This document shows positions 41,411-49,132 of a DNA stretch of 64,000 nt, in pieces; within the stretch, counting starts at the first letter, position 1, and every line of letters starts with the position of its first letter. Under the pieces are notes generated by a model. That model did not search any database. It saw nothing but the letters and a program-made list of their open reading frames with translations, and had not been told where the DNA came from. Position numbers and translations under genes: made by a program. Source of the stretch: Methylomusa anaerophila (lineage in GTDB: Bacteria > Bacillota > Negativicutes > Sporomusales > Sporomusaceae); the NCBI RefSeq assembly GCF_003966895.1, contig NZ_AP018449.1, forward strand, positions 937,424 to 1,001,423, in the 5' to 3' direction.

Positions 41411-42652
41411 CTACTCTTTCCTCATCTTTTTACTCGGCCGGATAAAATCCATCAGTTTTTGCCGCCATGATTTCTTTAGCCTTCGCCGTACCTTGCCGCG
41501 CCGTGCCAAAGCTTTGCTTTCACTAATAAGAGCGTTCTGCTGCCTGATTGCATCATCCAGTTCCTGCTTGAGCTGGGCTAGGTTTTCCGGTGGATCGGTT
41601 TCTTTGGGTCTGGTGCCATCCTGCCAGTGACGGCCGATTCTCTTAGACACCACCCCGGTGATGAGATGAGCTCCCACCGCCGCAATCCCCAAGCCGGCTG
41701 CAGTTGCCCCGAATTTTTTTATATTCAGGGCGCCGGCAGGGGTGTTGAAATTAGGCAGATGATTGTAAAACGGCATGCTGCTGTCAGGAAAGCCCGGGCT
41801 GGCGCAGCCGATGCAGGGAGTTCCCGACCTTACCGGCCAGTTTACATAACCGTTCCATTGCCGCAGCGGACAATCGGCGTGAGTAACCGGTCCTTTGCAG
41901 CCAATCTTAAACAAACAGCCGCTTTCTCCCGGAAAAGAAGCAAATACACCGTCCTCAAATTGCTGACGGCGCTGACAAAGTTCATGAATGGTGCGGCCGA
42001 AAAACATTTTGGGCCGGTTGTAGGCGTCGAGATCAGGTATCCCATACATCAGCAGGTGGCTGAAGGTGCCTGTCATCCAATCGGGGTGAGCAGGGCATCC
42101 CGGTACATTGATTACCTGTCTGTTAACCGCTTCCCGCACACTCTTAGCTCCGCCCGGGTTTGGGTAGGCTGCGGACGGGCCGCCAAAGCAGGCGCAGCTG
42201 CCTACAGCCACTATGTATTTAGCCTTGGGCGCAAATTCAGCCAGCGCCGCCATTCCCGTAACCATCTTCCCATTACGCATATAAATATGATTATATTGCC
42301 CATTTGCAGCCGTCATGACCGCTCCCTCGACCACCAGCCAAAACTTGCCGGCTTCATTGTTCAAAGTGTCATAAAGCGCCTCAACAACGGCTTCACCCTG
42401 TGCAGTATTGAAGACCCAATGGTAGCGTATGTCTAACATATCAAGGATTACTTGATCAAGCGAGGGATTCATGGAATTCTGCAGTGAAACGGAGTTGCCG
42501 GTGCAAGACCCCAATTCCAGCCAAACCACCGGCGGCTTGGCAACCATATTTTCGGCAAACGCCTGACGGACGAAGGGCAATAGTACATTGCCCAGACTCA
42601 TGGTAAACGCCGAAGAGGCGCACAGTTTTAAAAACTCCCGCCGCGTTAACAT
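41411..42652 (-). CDS. NiFe hydrogenase small subunit with Tat signal and long C-terminal tail
   Basis: A 413-aa electron-transfer subunit. It starts with a Tat signal peptide, LTRREFLKLCASSAFTMSLG. Cluster cysteines are seen in LELGSCTGNSV, VGSCACFGG, VPGCPAHPDW, GCKGPVTHADCPL and GTPCIGCASPGF, enough for three FeS clusters. A TM helix (AAGLGIAAVGAHLITGVVS, about 310-330) would anchor it to the membrane with the rest outside. Unusually, about 80 further residues follow, with a coiled-coil part (NLAQLKQELDDAIRQQNALI) and a strongly basic end (RRRLKKSWRQKL), on the inner face. Co-transcribed with the large subunit; would oxidise H2 outside the cytoplasm. Confidence 0.9.
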   Translation of the reverse strand: MLTRREFLKLCASSAFTMSLGNVLLPFVRQAFAENMVAKPPVVWLELGSCTGNSVSLQNSMNPSLDQVILDMLDIRYHWVFNTAQGEAVVEALYDTLNNEAGKFWLVVEGAVMTAANGQYNHIYMRNGKMVTGMAALAEFAPKAKYIVAVGSCACFGGPSAAYPNPGGAKSVREAVNRQVINVPGCPAHPDWMTGTFSHLLMYGIPDLDAYNRPKMFFGRTIHELCQRRQQFEDGVFASFPGESGCLFKIGCKGPVTHADCPLRQWNGYVNWPVRSGTPCIGCASPGFPDSSMPFYNHLPNFNTPAGALNIKKFGATAAGLGIAAVGAHLITGVVSKRIGRHWQDGTRPKETDPPENLAQLKQELDDAIRQQNALISESKALARRGKVRRRLKKSWRQKLMDFIRPSKKMRKE

Positions 42653-42733
42653 TGAAAAACCTCCCGTGGTTAAACCGTGGTAAAAAAAACTAAAGCTAAT
42701 TTTCCCGGATTTGGCTGGATATATTACGAAAAA

Positions 42734-42866
42734 AAAGAGACATGGCGGTTACTATTCAAGTATTCAGGAGTCAGAATTCAGAATGTTTCGGGAGGATCGT
42801 TCTCTTATTCTGACTTTCTGCTTCTGACTTCTGCTTTTGAATAAGTCAAGCCGCATGTCTCTTTAT
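42734..42866. repeat. Nested palindrome after the peptidase-MA gene (family P6, copy a)
   Basis: Outer arms AAAGAGACATG/CATGTCTCTTT enclose a tract rich in TCAGAATTCAGAAT and ATTCTGACTT-CTGACTTCTG repeats that pair with each other (42753-42843). The outer stem overlaps the 3' end of the downstream gene's transcript and may terminate it. A related tract is at 53215-53279. Confidence 0.6.
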
Positions 42867-43747
42867 CATTTATTTACCGTCATGTAGTTTTTCATATTAC
42901 GCACCGCCCAGATATTTACTTCCTGCTCAAAGGCAGTGTAGTCCATGTTCAGGGCCTTAGTTATCGCTTTATCTGTGCTCATCCCGGTTCTCAGATAGTC
43001 TATTACCTGAGCCAGAGCACTTTCACCGTGTACTGCGGCGATATACCGCACTGCCGCCAAAGACTGGCGGTAAGCCAAAGACTGGTTGGGCAAATCATCA
43101 AACCGCGTATCCAGCTCCTTCAGGGAATACAACTTCTCATCCAGCCGGTTGTTTGCCGTTATCCATTCATAGCCGTTCAGCCGGTACTCCACATACTGCG
43201 CCAAACCTTCGGTGAACCAGCGGGAATAATTGCCTTGTGTCATATAGTCCAATACCAGATGGGTATATTCGTGGGCCAGTGGTCCGGTGCGAATGAATTC
43301 CTCCGGCGAAACACCGTCTTTCATCCAAGCTGCCGGCGACAAGATCTGGATCACTCCGCCCCAATAGAAACCCATGGCATTGATTTCCCCGGACCATCCA
43401 TAGGCGTGACCCATAGCTGTCCGGTCCGGATATATGAGAATCAGGGTCCTGCTCTTTATCCTGTAGTTAAGAGCCTGGCTCACCGGTTCATAAGCGGCTT
43501 CGGCTGCCCCGGCAACCGTTTCCACTATACCGGCGTCAACTTCCGTATATTTGATTCTAAAGTGTGGCGTATCCTTTACCAGCATGTCACCGGTCGAGTA
43601 ATCAATCTTCTTTTGCACCGCCTGCCGTACCAGCGGGTAAATCAACATTTGCGGCCGAACCGGTGCAAGCATCAGCACCAGTCCCGTAAAAGCCAGCCCG
43701 ACCACCAGAGTCACACGCTCCCGTATCATTTGCAAAATGCCACGCAT
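42866..43747 (-). CDS. Peptidase-MA-like zinc metalloprotease (gluzincin)
   Basis: A 293-aa exported or membrane-anchored protein. An N-terminal TM helix (LVVGLAFTGLVLMLAPV) is followed by the peptidase MA-like domain: zinc motif LAHEYTHLVLDY (HExxH, about residue 168) and WFTEGLAQYVEY, where the third ligand Glu lies. Such proteins are probably envelope metallopeptidases of unknown substrate. The ATG at 43747 is used; MIRERV at residue 8 is an alternative start. No functional neighbours: upstream is deoC and downstream are the hydrogenase genes, each separated by a repeat element. Confidence 0.82.
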   Translation of the reverse strand: MRGILQMIRERVTLVVGLAFTGLVLMLAPVRPQMLIYPLVRQAVQKKIDYSTGDMLVKDTPHFRIKYTEVDAGIVETVAGAAEAAYEPVSQALNYRIKSRTLILIYPDRTAMGHAYGWSGEINAMGFYWGGVIQILSPAAWMKDGVSPEEFIRTGPLAHEYTHLVLDYMTQGNYSRWFTEGLAQYVEYRLNGYEWITANNRLDEKLYSLKELDTRFDDLPNQSLAYRQSLAAVRYIAAVHGESALAQVIDYLRTGMSTDKAITKALNMDYTAFEQEVNIWAVRNMKNYMTVNK

Positions 43748-43914
43748 GGTTACCCCTCCCCTCCGACAGGTCAGAGCAACATTATACCATAGCCCTCAAA
43801 TGTAAACTACAGGTTAATTATGTAAATAAAAAAGACTATTCAAAAAGATGCAAACGCAATCTTTGAACAGTCTCTGCCTTTCAATCTGTACCGACTCAAT
43901 TTACCAACTGCCAC

Positions 43915-44034
43915 GAACTGCTTAGAAGCTGCCAGATGCGAGGCGCGACGAGGACCGCAACGGAAACGTACTGGTTGTACATTGAAGTGAGGACCGCAGA
44001 AGCAACGAAGCAGATGGCGGCTTATAAGCAGTTC
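43915..44034. repeat. Interspersed palindromic element, family P4, copy b
   Basis: A 120-bp short form: GAACTGCTTAGAAG at the left, GGCGCGACGAGGACCGCAAC, GTACTGGTTGTACATTGAAG and GAAGCAACGAAGCAGATGGC, then TAAGCAGTTC at the right. Lacks the AT-rich middle of copies a and c. Ends 7 bp past the deoC stop codon. Confidence 0.85.
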
Positions 44035-44041
44035 CCCCCCT

Positions 44042-44683
44042 TTAAGGCCGCACAATCTCCACTCCGGAGCTTGTGCCTATTCGCGTCGCCCCCGCGGCAA
44101 TCATTTCCTCGGCCTGCTGCCGGTTACGTATGCCGCCGGCGGCTTTAATCCCCAGGCTGTCCCCCACAATCTCTTTAAGCAGCCGAATATCTTCAATCGT
44201 AGCGCCACCGGGACCGAATCCGGTTGAGGTCTTAACGAAATGAGCGCCGGCCTTCAATATGGCGTCACAGGCATGCCGCTTCTCTTCATCCGTTAAAAAA
44301 CCTGTTTCAATGATAACTTTCACCAGGTTCCCGCCGGCAGCCGCAACCACTTGCCGGATGTCTTCCTCTACCGCCTGCCATTGGCCGCTTTTGGCGGCAG
44401 CAATATTAATCACCATATCCAGTTCATCAGCCTTATATTTGATAGCTTCCGCCGCCTCAAAAGCTTTAACGGCAGTGAGATTGGCCCCCAGAGGAAAACC
44501 AATGACAGCAGCTGTTTTAACACCTGTGCCGGCTAAAAAGTGCGCGGCCTGATCAACATAGCAAGGATTGACGCAAACGGCGGCGAATTTTTGCTCCAGA
44601 GCTTCCTGGCAAAGTCTGGTAATGTCCGCAACAACCGCGTCGGGCCTGAGCAAAGTGTGATCAATATAACTGGCTAAATTCAC
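44042..44683 (-). CDS. deoC: Deoxyribose-phosphate aldolase
   Basis: A 213-aa class I aldolase that splits 2-deoxyribose 5-phosphate into glyceraldehyde 3-phosphate and acetaldehyde in nucleoside catabolism. Features: N-terminal IDHTLLRPDA, AVCVNPCYVD, the FPLGANLTAVKAFEA stretch, VKVIIETGFLTDEEK, Schiff-base lysine in FVKTSTGFGPGGAT, and GIKAAGGIRN. Full length. Stands alone, without other deo genes. The P4 repeat begins right after its stop. Confidence 0.93.
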   Translation of the reverse strand: MNLASYIDHTLLRPDAVVADITRLCQEALEQKFAAVCVNPCYVDQAAHFLAGTGVKTAAVIGFPLGANLTAVKAFEAAEAIKYKADELDMVINIAAAKSGQWQAVEEDIRQVVAAAGGNLVKVIIETGFLTDEEKRHACDAILKAGAHFVKTSTGFGPGGATIEDIRLLKEIVGDSLGIKAAGGIRNRQQAEEMIAAGATRIGTSSGVEIVRP

Positions 44684-44778
44684 AATATCCCTCCACTTGT
44701 ATTATTCACATTAAATTATATTGATATAGCATAAAATAGTAAAGAGCCGGCAAATGCCAACTCTTTCTTTACTTAATA

Positions 44779-44889
44779 TTACGCCTGCTTTTCAATCTTG
44801 TCCTTGGGTGCCCCGCACTCCGGGCATTTAGCCGGACGACAGCGGCCTTCCTTTGTCGCTCCGCAAACGCTGCATTTCCATACTGCCAT
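44779..44889 (-). CDS. 36-aa rubredoxin-like domain protein
   Basis: A small gene read directly from the minus strand. It encodes MAVWKCSVCGATKEG, then RCRPAKCPECGAPKD and ends in KIEKQA. Two CxxC pairs (WKCSVCG and KCPECGAP) form the iron or zinc site of a rubredoxin-like (RCKP-type) domain, usually found at the end of rubrerythrins but here free-standing. GGAGGAAAC precedes the ATG. It starts 16 bp after the Fur-type gene on the same strand, so they form an operon; an electron-transfer role in peroxide or oxygen defence is inferred from that partner. Confidence 0.75.
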   Translation of the reverse strand: MAVWKCSVCGATKEGRCRPAKCPECGAPKDKIEKQA

Positions 44890-44904
44890 AAGAGTTTCCT
44901 CCGT

Positions 44905-45339
44905 TCACTGTTTCTTGCTTTGACAGCTCGGACAGGTACCGTAGAAATAAAACTGCTGCCCGGTTAGTTCATAAGCAGTCTGGCTGGCTACCTGATTAAT
45001 AAATTCCCTGCTGTCAATGTGATGCAAATCGTCCACCCGGCCACAAACCAGACAACGAACATGCGGGTGGTTCGAAGTGTCTGCATCATAGCGGAAACTA
45101 TCTTCGCCCACGTTTAATACCTGAACCAAATCAAGTTCTTTGAGTATCTCAATTGTTTTATAGACCGTGGCCAGACTCATGGTTGGATAAACAGGCTGTA
45201 AAAGGTTGTAGATCATTTCAGCGCTGGGATGAGCTTTGCTGGTTGCCAGCACATTATAAATAGCGAGACGCTGCGGCGTAACCTTAAAACCTTTGTCCCG
45301 CAATAAGGATGTTACACATACTTCCATTGTTAACCCCAT
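44905..45339 (-). CDS. Fur/PerR-family regulator
   Basis: A ~144-aa Fur-family repressor. DNA-binding part: LLRDKGFKVTPQRLAIYNVL, AHPSAEMIYNLL and SLATVYKTIEIL. The structural zinc pairs CxxC are VRCLVCGRV and GTCPSCQSKK. The metal-sensing segment includes SNHPHVRC and DLHHIDS. The length and sequence are compatible with PerR (peroxide sensing), but Fur or Zur cannot be excluded. Start ATG 45339 follows GGAGG. A possible target box, AATTATTCGATAACTAT, lies 40 bases upstream (45365-45392 region). The partner gene is the rubredoxin-like protein. Confidence 0.87.
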   Translation of the reverse strand: MGLTMEVCVTSLLRDKGFKVTPQRLAIYNVLATSKAHPSAEMIYNLLQPVYPTMSLATVYKTIEILKELDLVQVLNVGEDSFRYDADTSNHPHVRCLVCGRVDDLHHIDSREFINQVASQTAYELTGQQFYFYGTCPSCQSKKQ

Positions 45340-45453
45340 CTTATAACCTCCATTACTGACTAACAATAGTTATCGAATAATTCTTATTTTAATTCTACAT
45401 ACATTAGCCAGAGATGTCAAGATAAATAGTAAAAATCCCATAAAAGTTTTTTG

Positions 45454-45616
45454 TAGTGGTCTGTCTACATTGAAAGCGTAAATGAATTCGCGGGAATTTT
45501 TTCGCAAGGCGAGGCGGAGGAAGCGCACATATCGGACATATGTAAGCTGACGACAACGAAGCATGGTGGAAAACGGCCCGCGAAGTAATTATGATTTCAG
45601 TGTAGACAGACCACTA
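45454..45616. repeat. Interspersed palindromic element, family P1, copy b
   Basis: A 163-bp element with terminal inverted repeat TAGTGGTCTGTCTACA (45454-45469) and its complement (45602-45616). The core reads CGAGGCGGAGGAAGCGCACA, ATCGGACATATGTAAGCTGA and CGACAACGAAGCA, the reverse orientation of copy a at 10396. Directly abuts the P2 element. Confidence 0.82.
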
Positions 45617-45778
45617 GTGTCTTGACCATGTTATATTTTAGTTTTAGGGCGAGACAAAATGGCAAAGGGCAAGGAAGACCCGACGACGCATACTGGAAGG
45701 GGTCTGCTAGGAGGGGCTGACGCCGCCATTTGCCATTTTGTCCGTCATCAAACTAAAAAGATAATGTGGTCAAGACAC
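45617..45778. repeat. Interspersed palindromic element, family P2
   Basis: A 162-bp element: terminal arms GTGTCTTGACCA (45617-45628) and TGGTCAAGACAC (45767-45778), inner arms ACAAAATGGCAAA and TTTGCCATTTTGT, central asymmetric core GGAAGACCCGACGACGCATA then CTGGAAGGGGTCTGC. Only one copy in the window. The design parallels P1, P3 and P4. Confidence 0.7.
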
Positions 45779-45850
45779 GAGTAGATATAACAAATGGAAA
45801 TATAGGACGAGTTTGAGAAATGGATAATTGCGGATAAAAATTATTAAGTC

Positions 45851-45875
45851 CCGTATATATACGGGACTTAACCAT
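45851..45875 (-). terminator. Hairpin after the CotF gene
   Basis: AAGTCCCGTATATATACGGGACTT is a perfect palindrome immediately downstream of the coat protein gene, followed by AT-rich DNA; probable terminator. Confidence 0.65.
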
Positions 45876-45879
45876 CATA

Positions 45880-46203
45880 TTATTGGTTTTGGTTGCTGAA
45901 CTTGGCTTTGGCCTGGGAGATATCCTGCGGGTTGGCATTTTTTACATTGTAGTAACCTTTTTGCTGCATTAGGTTAAAAATTTGTGTTTGCTGACTGTGC
46001 ACATCGCCCAGGACAGTTAAGTAATCGCGACGCAGACTGTCGTTGCTGGCTTCCAATGCGTAGGTATTAAGGGAATTGGCCTTATGCTTGCATTCATTAA
46101 GCGCTAATTGAAGTAAATCCCGATCACTAAGACTCACGCCTTGACCGGTCGTTTGCATTCCGCCTTGGGTATTTTGTCTGGCTTGCTGACCCGTTTGTAC
46201 CAC
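45880..46203 (-). CDS. Spore coat protein, CotF family
   Basis: A ~108-aa CotF-like protein. After a glutamine-rich start (TGQQARQNTQGGMQT) comes the helical ferritin-like CotF domain: LSDRDLLQLALNECKHKANS, NDSLRRDYLTVLGDVHSQQ and QIFNLMQQKGYY. CotF-family proteins sit in the spore coat. GTG 46203 is chosen because GCGAGGTG precedes it. It follows a second coat-like gene by about 20 bases; the two are probably transcribed together in the mother cell. Confidence 0.85.
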   Translation of the reverse strand: MVQTGQQARQNTQGGMQTTGQGVSLSDRDLLQLALNECKHKANSLNTYALEASNDSLRRDYLTVLGDVHSQQTQIFNLMQQKGYYNVKNANPQDISQAKAKFSNQNQ

Positions 46204-46225
46204 GATTTTCACCTCGCTGCTTTTT

Positions 46226-46423
46226 TTATTGTAATGATTGACCGGCATTCAAATGCTTGCTCATAGTTTGCATGTGTTGCTGACCTTTTTGTGACAACTG
46301 CTGGAAAAGCTGTTTACATTGGCTATCCTGCACACTATTGGCAAAAAAGCTCATAGTTTTAACGCAAGTTTGCTCCATGCCCAGGAAGTCTTCCAGGTGC
46401 AACAACTCTTTTGAACTTAACAC
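46226..46423 (-). CDS. Small spore-coat-like companion protein
   Basis: A 65-aa helical protein read from GTG 46423, which follows GAAAGGAGGG. It contains LHLEDFLGMEQTCVKTMSFF and QLFQQLSQKGQQHMQTMSKHL, resembling one half of the four-helix CotF/ferritin-like fold. It is encoded just upstream of the CotF gene; together they may form one coat layer component. A longer reading from 46504 exists but its start lacks a ribosome-binding site. Confidence 0.72.
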   Translation of the reverse strand: MLSSKELLHLEDFLGMEQTCVKTMSFFANSVQDSQCKQLFQQLSQKGQQHMQTMSKHLNAGQSLQ

Positions 46424-46543
46424 GAAGATCCCTCCTTTCTGTTTCCAGACATAGCATGTTCCATACTTGCCTTCGCTATGCACTTTTAGCAATAATTTAT
46501 TCATCTTAAATTATTTTAGTTATAGTTATCTTAGTTATCTTGG

Positions 46544-48934
46544 TTACCCTCTGCAATTGCCGATAATTGCCCGGTTGCGGCCACTTTGCTTAGCCTGGTA
46601 GAGCGCCCGGTCAGCCGCTTCCACCAAGTCGGTGCCGTCATCTTTCCCGGAGGAACAAGAACCAATTGTTGCTACTCCTAAACTAATTGTTATAAAAATC
46701 TTTTCCGAATCATATGGAAAGCACGTCTTGGCTACATGATTGCGGAATTCTTCCGCGAGCGCAGCCGCTTCTTCGCCACCGGTTTCCGATAAGATTACCG
46801 CAAACTCTTCTCCCCCATAGCGAGCCGGAATATCAGTAATTTTGAACTTTTCTTTGAGAAGTATCCCCATTTGCTGCAGAACGGCGTCACCGGCAAGATG
46901 ACCCCAGGTATCGTTAACCTTTTTGAAAAAGTCGATATCCAGCAAGATAAGACTAATTGGACTGCAGTTATTTTTAGCCCGGCTTATTTCTTCATTGAGA
47001 CGGGCTTCAAAATGGCGACGGTTGGATAATTTGGTGAGCGGATCGGTCAAAGCCATGGCCTGAACATTTTCGTACAAGTACGCCCGCTCCAATCCAATCG
47101 CTGTCTGACCCGCAATTGTTCCCACCATCATTTCCATGCCCTGAGGGATTTCCATCACGGGATCATTCCAGCCGAATACAATCAGCCCCACCAGGTTACC
47201 GCCTGCCAAAAGCGGCAGGATATTCATCCTTCTGGCCAATAAGACCGACATGGTAATAAGGCCGTGGTTGTGTTCATCATAGCCGTCGATGGCGCTTATT
47301 CCCCCCCAGGGCCAGGCATTTTTCCCATCGGAGAAAATACGTTGCAGATGATTAATCTCCCGTACATCAAAGCCTTTGGTGAAAACAGGCTCGGTATGCA
47401 GTCCGTCATCACGCCGGTGCATGATAAAAGCGACGGCGCCGTCTGCCTTAAAAAGGTCGGACAGCTTTTCGGAGACTTTGGTCAAAAGGCCGGCCGGCGA
47501 CAGCTGGTTAGCGATATCTTTGACAATATCATATAGCAGCTTTAGCTCGGCAAAGCTTTCAACCGTAGTTTCATAGGCCCTTACATTTTTGATGGCCTCA
47601 CCGGCATGGTGGGAGAATACACTCAAAAACTGGGCGTCGTGCTGAGTAAAATCCCTCTCCTTGCGGGAAAATACTTCTAAAACCCCAATTACATCCCCAT
47701 TATGGCGAATAGGGGCGCCGACCATCGACTTCAGGCCGGCCTGTTCCAGATCATCGATAATTATTTCCGGATAAAAGGTAATATTGCTAACAATTGTTGG
47801 CTTTTTTTCACAAAAAACTTTGCCCATAAAGCTCTGGGTAAGGTTTAATTTTGCCGGCGGTTTAAAACTACTCACATACGCCTTCAATTTCAAAACCGGC
47901 GGATTGCCTTCACTCAGCCCAAGATAAACGTGGTCGCAGCGGAACACAGTGGAGGTTGCCGCCACTACTTTTTGCAGCATTTCATCCAAATCGTTTTTGG
48001 CCGCCAATACGGATCCCAGCTGAATAAACGCCTGTTGCAGATGACGCTCGCTTTCTTTCGCTTCCTTGTACAGCTCAATATTTTGTATGGCCAGATTGCG
48101 AAGGGCTCTGGCCAAACGGGAAATCCTCATATAGGGCCGCAATATGGATGTCTCCAACAGTGACCTCAAAACAAAGTAATAGGCGGCAGTTTTATAAAGG
48201 TGTCCCATAACGTTATAGATATCATAAGCATTGGAATATAGAGTAAACGCCGCCCCGCTCATCAGACTAAAAACCAAACTGATTCGTAAGAAATACACAT
48301 GCTGCTGCGACGGGTTGCGACGCCCATAAGCGTAAATGGATACCAAATTCATGAACATGGCCAGGTATTCAAGGGTTATTTTTGCCGCTGTTTGACCTTC
48401 ACCAGGCGCATACACCGGCGTTAGATACGGCTCAAAAAGCAAGACCGCTCCGATCAGGGTGACAACCACCACCATAACAATACTGGTAAAATACAGACGG
48501 TGAAAAAACTGGGGTTTGGTTCGGCTGGGAATGAAGATTGCAAACAACAGTCCCCCACTGGCTAAGAGTCGCCCGATTATCCAAAAGAGCGAAGCTTTGT
48601 TTTCGCTGTTTAATGTGAGAAAGTCCGGCATTCCTTCGTAAGATAGCACGTGAGCCATATCAATAATTCCCACGGCAAGGAACGTAAGAGCGATAAATAA
48701 ATCCCGGCCATTTTGATTTTTAGGCCATCCGTACCAAACGACCAGGAAAACGCATAGTCCAATGGTAATGCCGGCTGATTCAACCAAACTGTGAATTACA
48801 AGAAATATATCTTGCGGAAAGACGACATAAAGAAGATCTGGCAGCGAGGAGATCAACCCAAGGATACCGATAAGCAATAGGGCTAGAATTGCGAGATTTA
48901 TATTGGCTTTTAGCGAGTTTATTAACGGCGACAT
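46544..48934 (-). CDS. MASE3-GAF-GGDEF diguanylate cyclase
   Basis: A ~796-aa membrane signalling protein. Residues ~10-290 form a MASE3-type seven-TM sensor (IIDMAHVLSYEGMPDF is characteristic). Two GAF-like domains follow (about 330-490 and 500-650; e.g. MVGAPIRHNGDVIGVLEVFS). The C-terminal GGDEF domain has LTDPLTKLSNRRHFEARL and the active loop ARYGGEEFAVIL (GGEEF), with ADRALYQAKQSGRNR at the end. It should make c-di-GMP from two GTP. No RxxD inhibitory site is obvious just before GGEEF. Start ATG 48934 follows GGGAGGAG. Divergent from an HD-GYP gene with a ~200-bp gap. Confidence 0.9.
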   Translation of the reverse strand: MSPLINSLKANINLAILALLLIGILGLISSLPDLLYVVFPQDIFLVIHSLVESAGITIGLCVFLVVWYGWPKNQNGRDLFIALTFLAVGIIDMAHVLSYEGMPDFLTLNSENKASLFWIIGRLLASGGLLFAIFIPSRTKPQFFHRLYFTSIVMVVVVTLIGAVLLFEPYLTPVYAPGEGQTAAKITLEYLAMFMNLVSIYAYGRRNPSQQHVYFLRISLVFSLMSGAAFTLYSNAYDIYNVMGHLYKTAAYYFVLRSLLETSILRPYMRISRLARALRNLAIQNIELYKEAKESERHLQQAFIQLGSVLAAKNDLDEMLQKVVAATSTVFRCDHVYLGLSEGNPPVLKLKAYVSSFKPPAKLNLTQSFMGKVFCEKKPTIVSNITFYPEIIIDDLEQAGLKSMVGAPIRHNGDVIGVLEVFSRKERDFTQHDAQFLSVFSHHAGEAIKNVRAYETTVESFAELKLLYDIVKDIANQLSPAGLLTKVSEKLSDLFKADGAVAFIMHRRDDGLHTEPVFTKGFDVREINHLQRIFSDGKNAWPWGGISAIDGYDEHNHGLITMSVLLARRMNILPLLAGGNLVGLIVFGWNDPVMEIPQGMEMMVGTIAGQTAIGLERAYLYENVQAMALTDPLTKLSNRRHFEARLNEEISRAKNNCSPISLILLDIDFFKKVNDTWGHLAGDAVLQQMGILLKEKFKITDIPARYGGEEFAVILSETGGEEAAALAEEFRNHVAKTCFPYDSEKIFITISLGVATIGSCSSGKDDGTDLVEAADRALYQAKQSGRNRAIIGNCRG

Positions 48935-49132
48935 CCTGACTCCTCCCAAGCTTTTTTTTCGGACCCCACAAAAATTACGTCTACTACTAACATAATATGC
49001 CGACGTCGCAGCGGGTGTGAAAAGCCGGGACAAAAGTCCCTTTTTGCCGGGACCTAAGCATAGTTTCAATTTTAGACAAAATGTGTCATAATGTAGTTAC
49101 CTCTGTCAGAAACGGTTCCTGGAGGCGATGCA
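48935..49132. promoter_or_regulatory. Divergent promoter region, GGDEF gene and HD-GYP gene
   Basis: About 200 bp with GGGACAAAAGTCCC and CCGGGACAAAAGTCC hairpin halves near 49025-49050. No further clear promoter boxes; both cyclic-di-GMP genes must be transcribed from here. Confidence 0.35.

Noticed and set aside
45454..45778. CRISPR or attachment-site array
   Set aside because: The repeats are long palindromes with unique arms, not short direct repeats with spacers, and there are no cas genes or integrase nearby.
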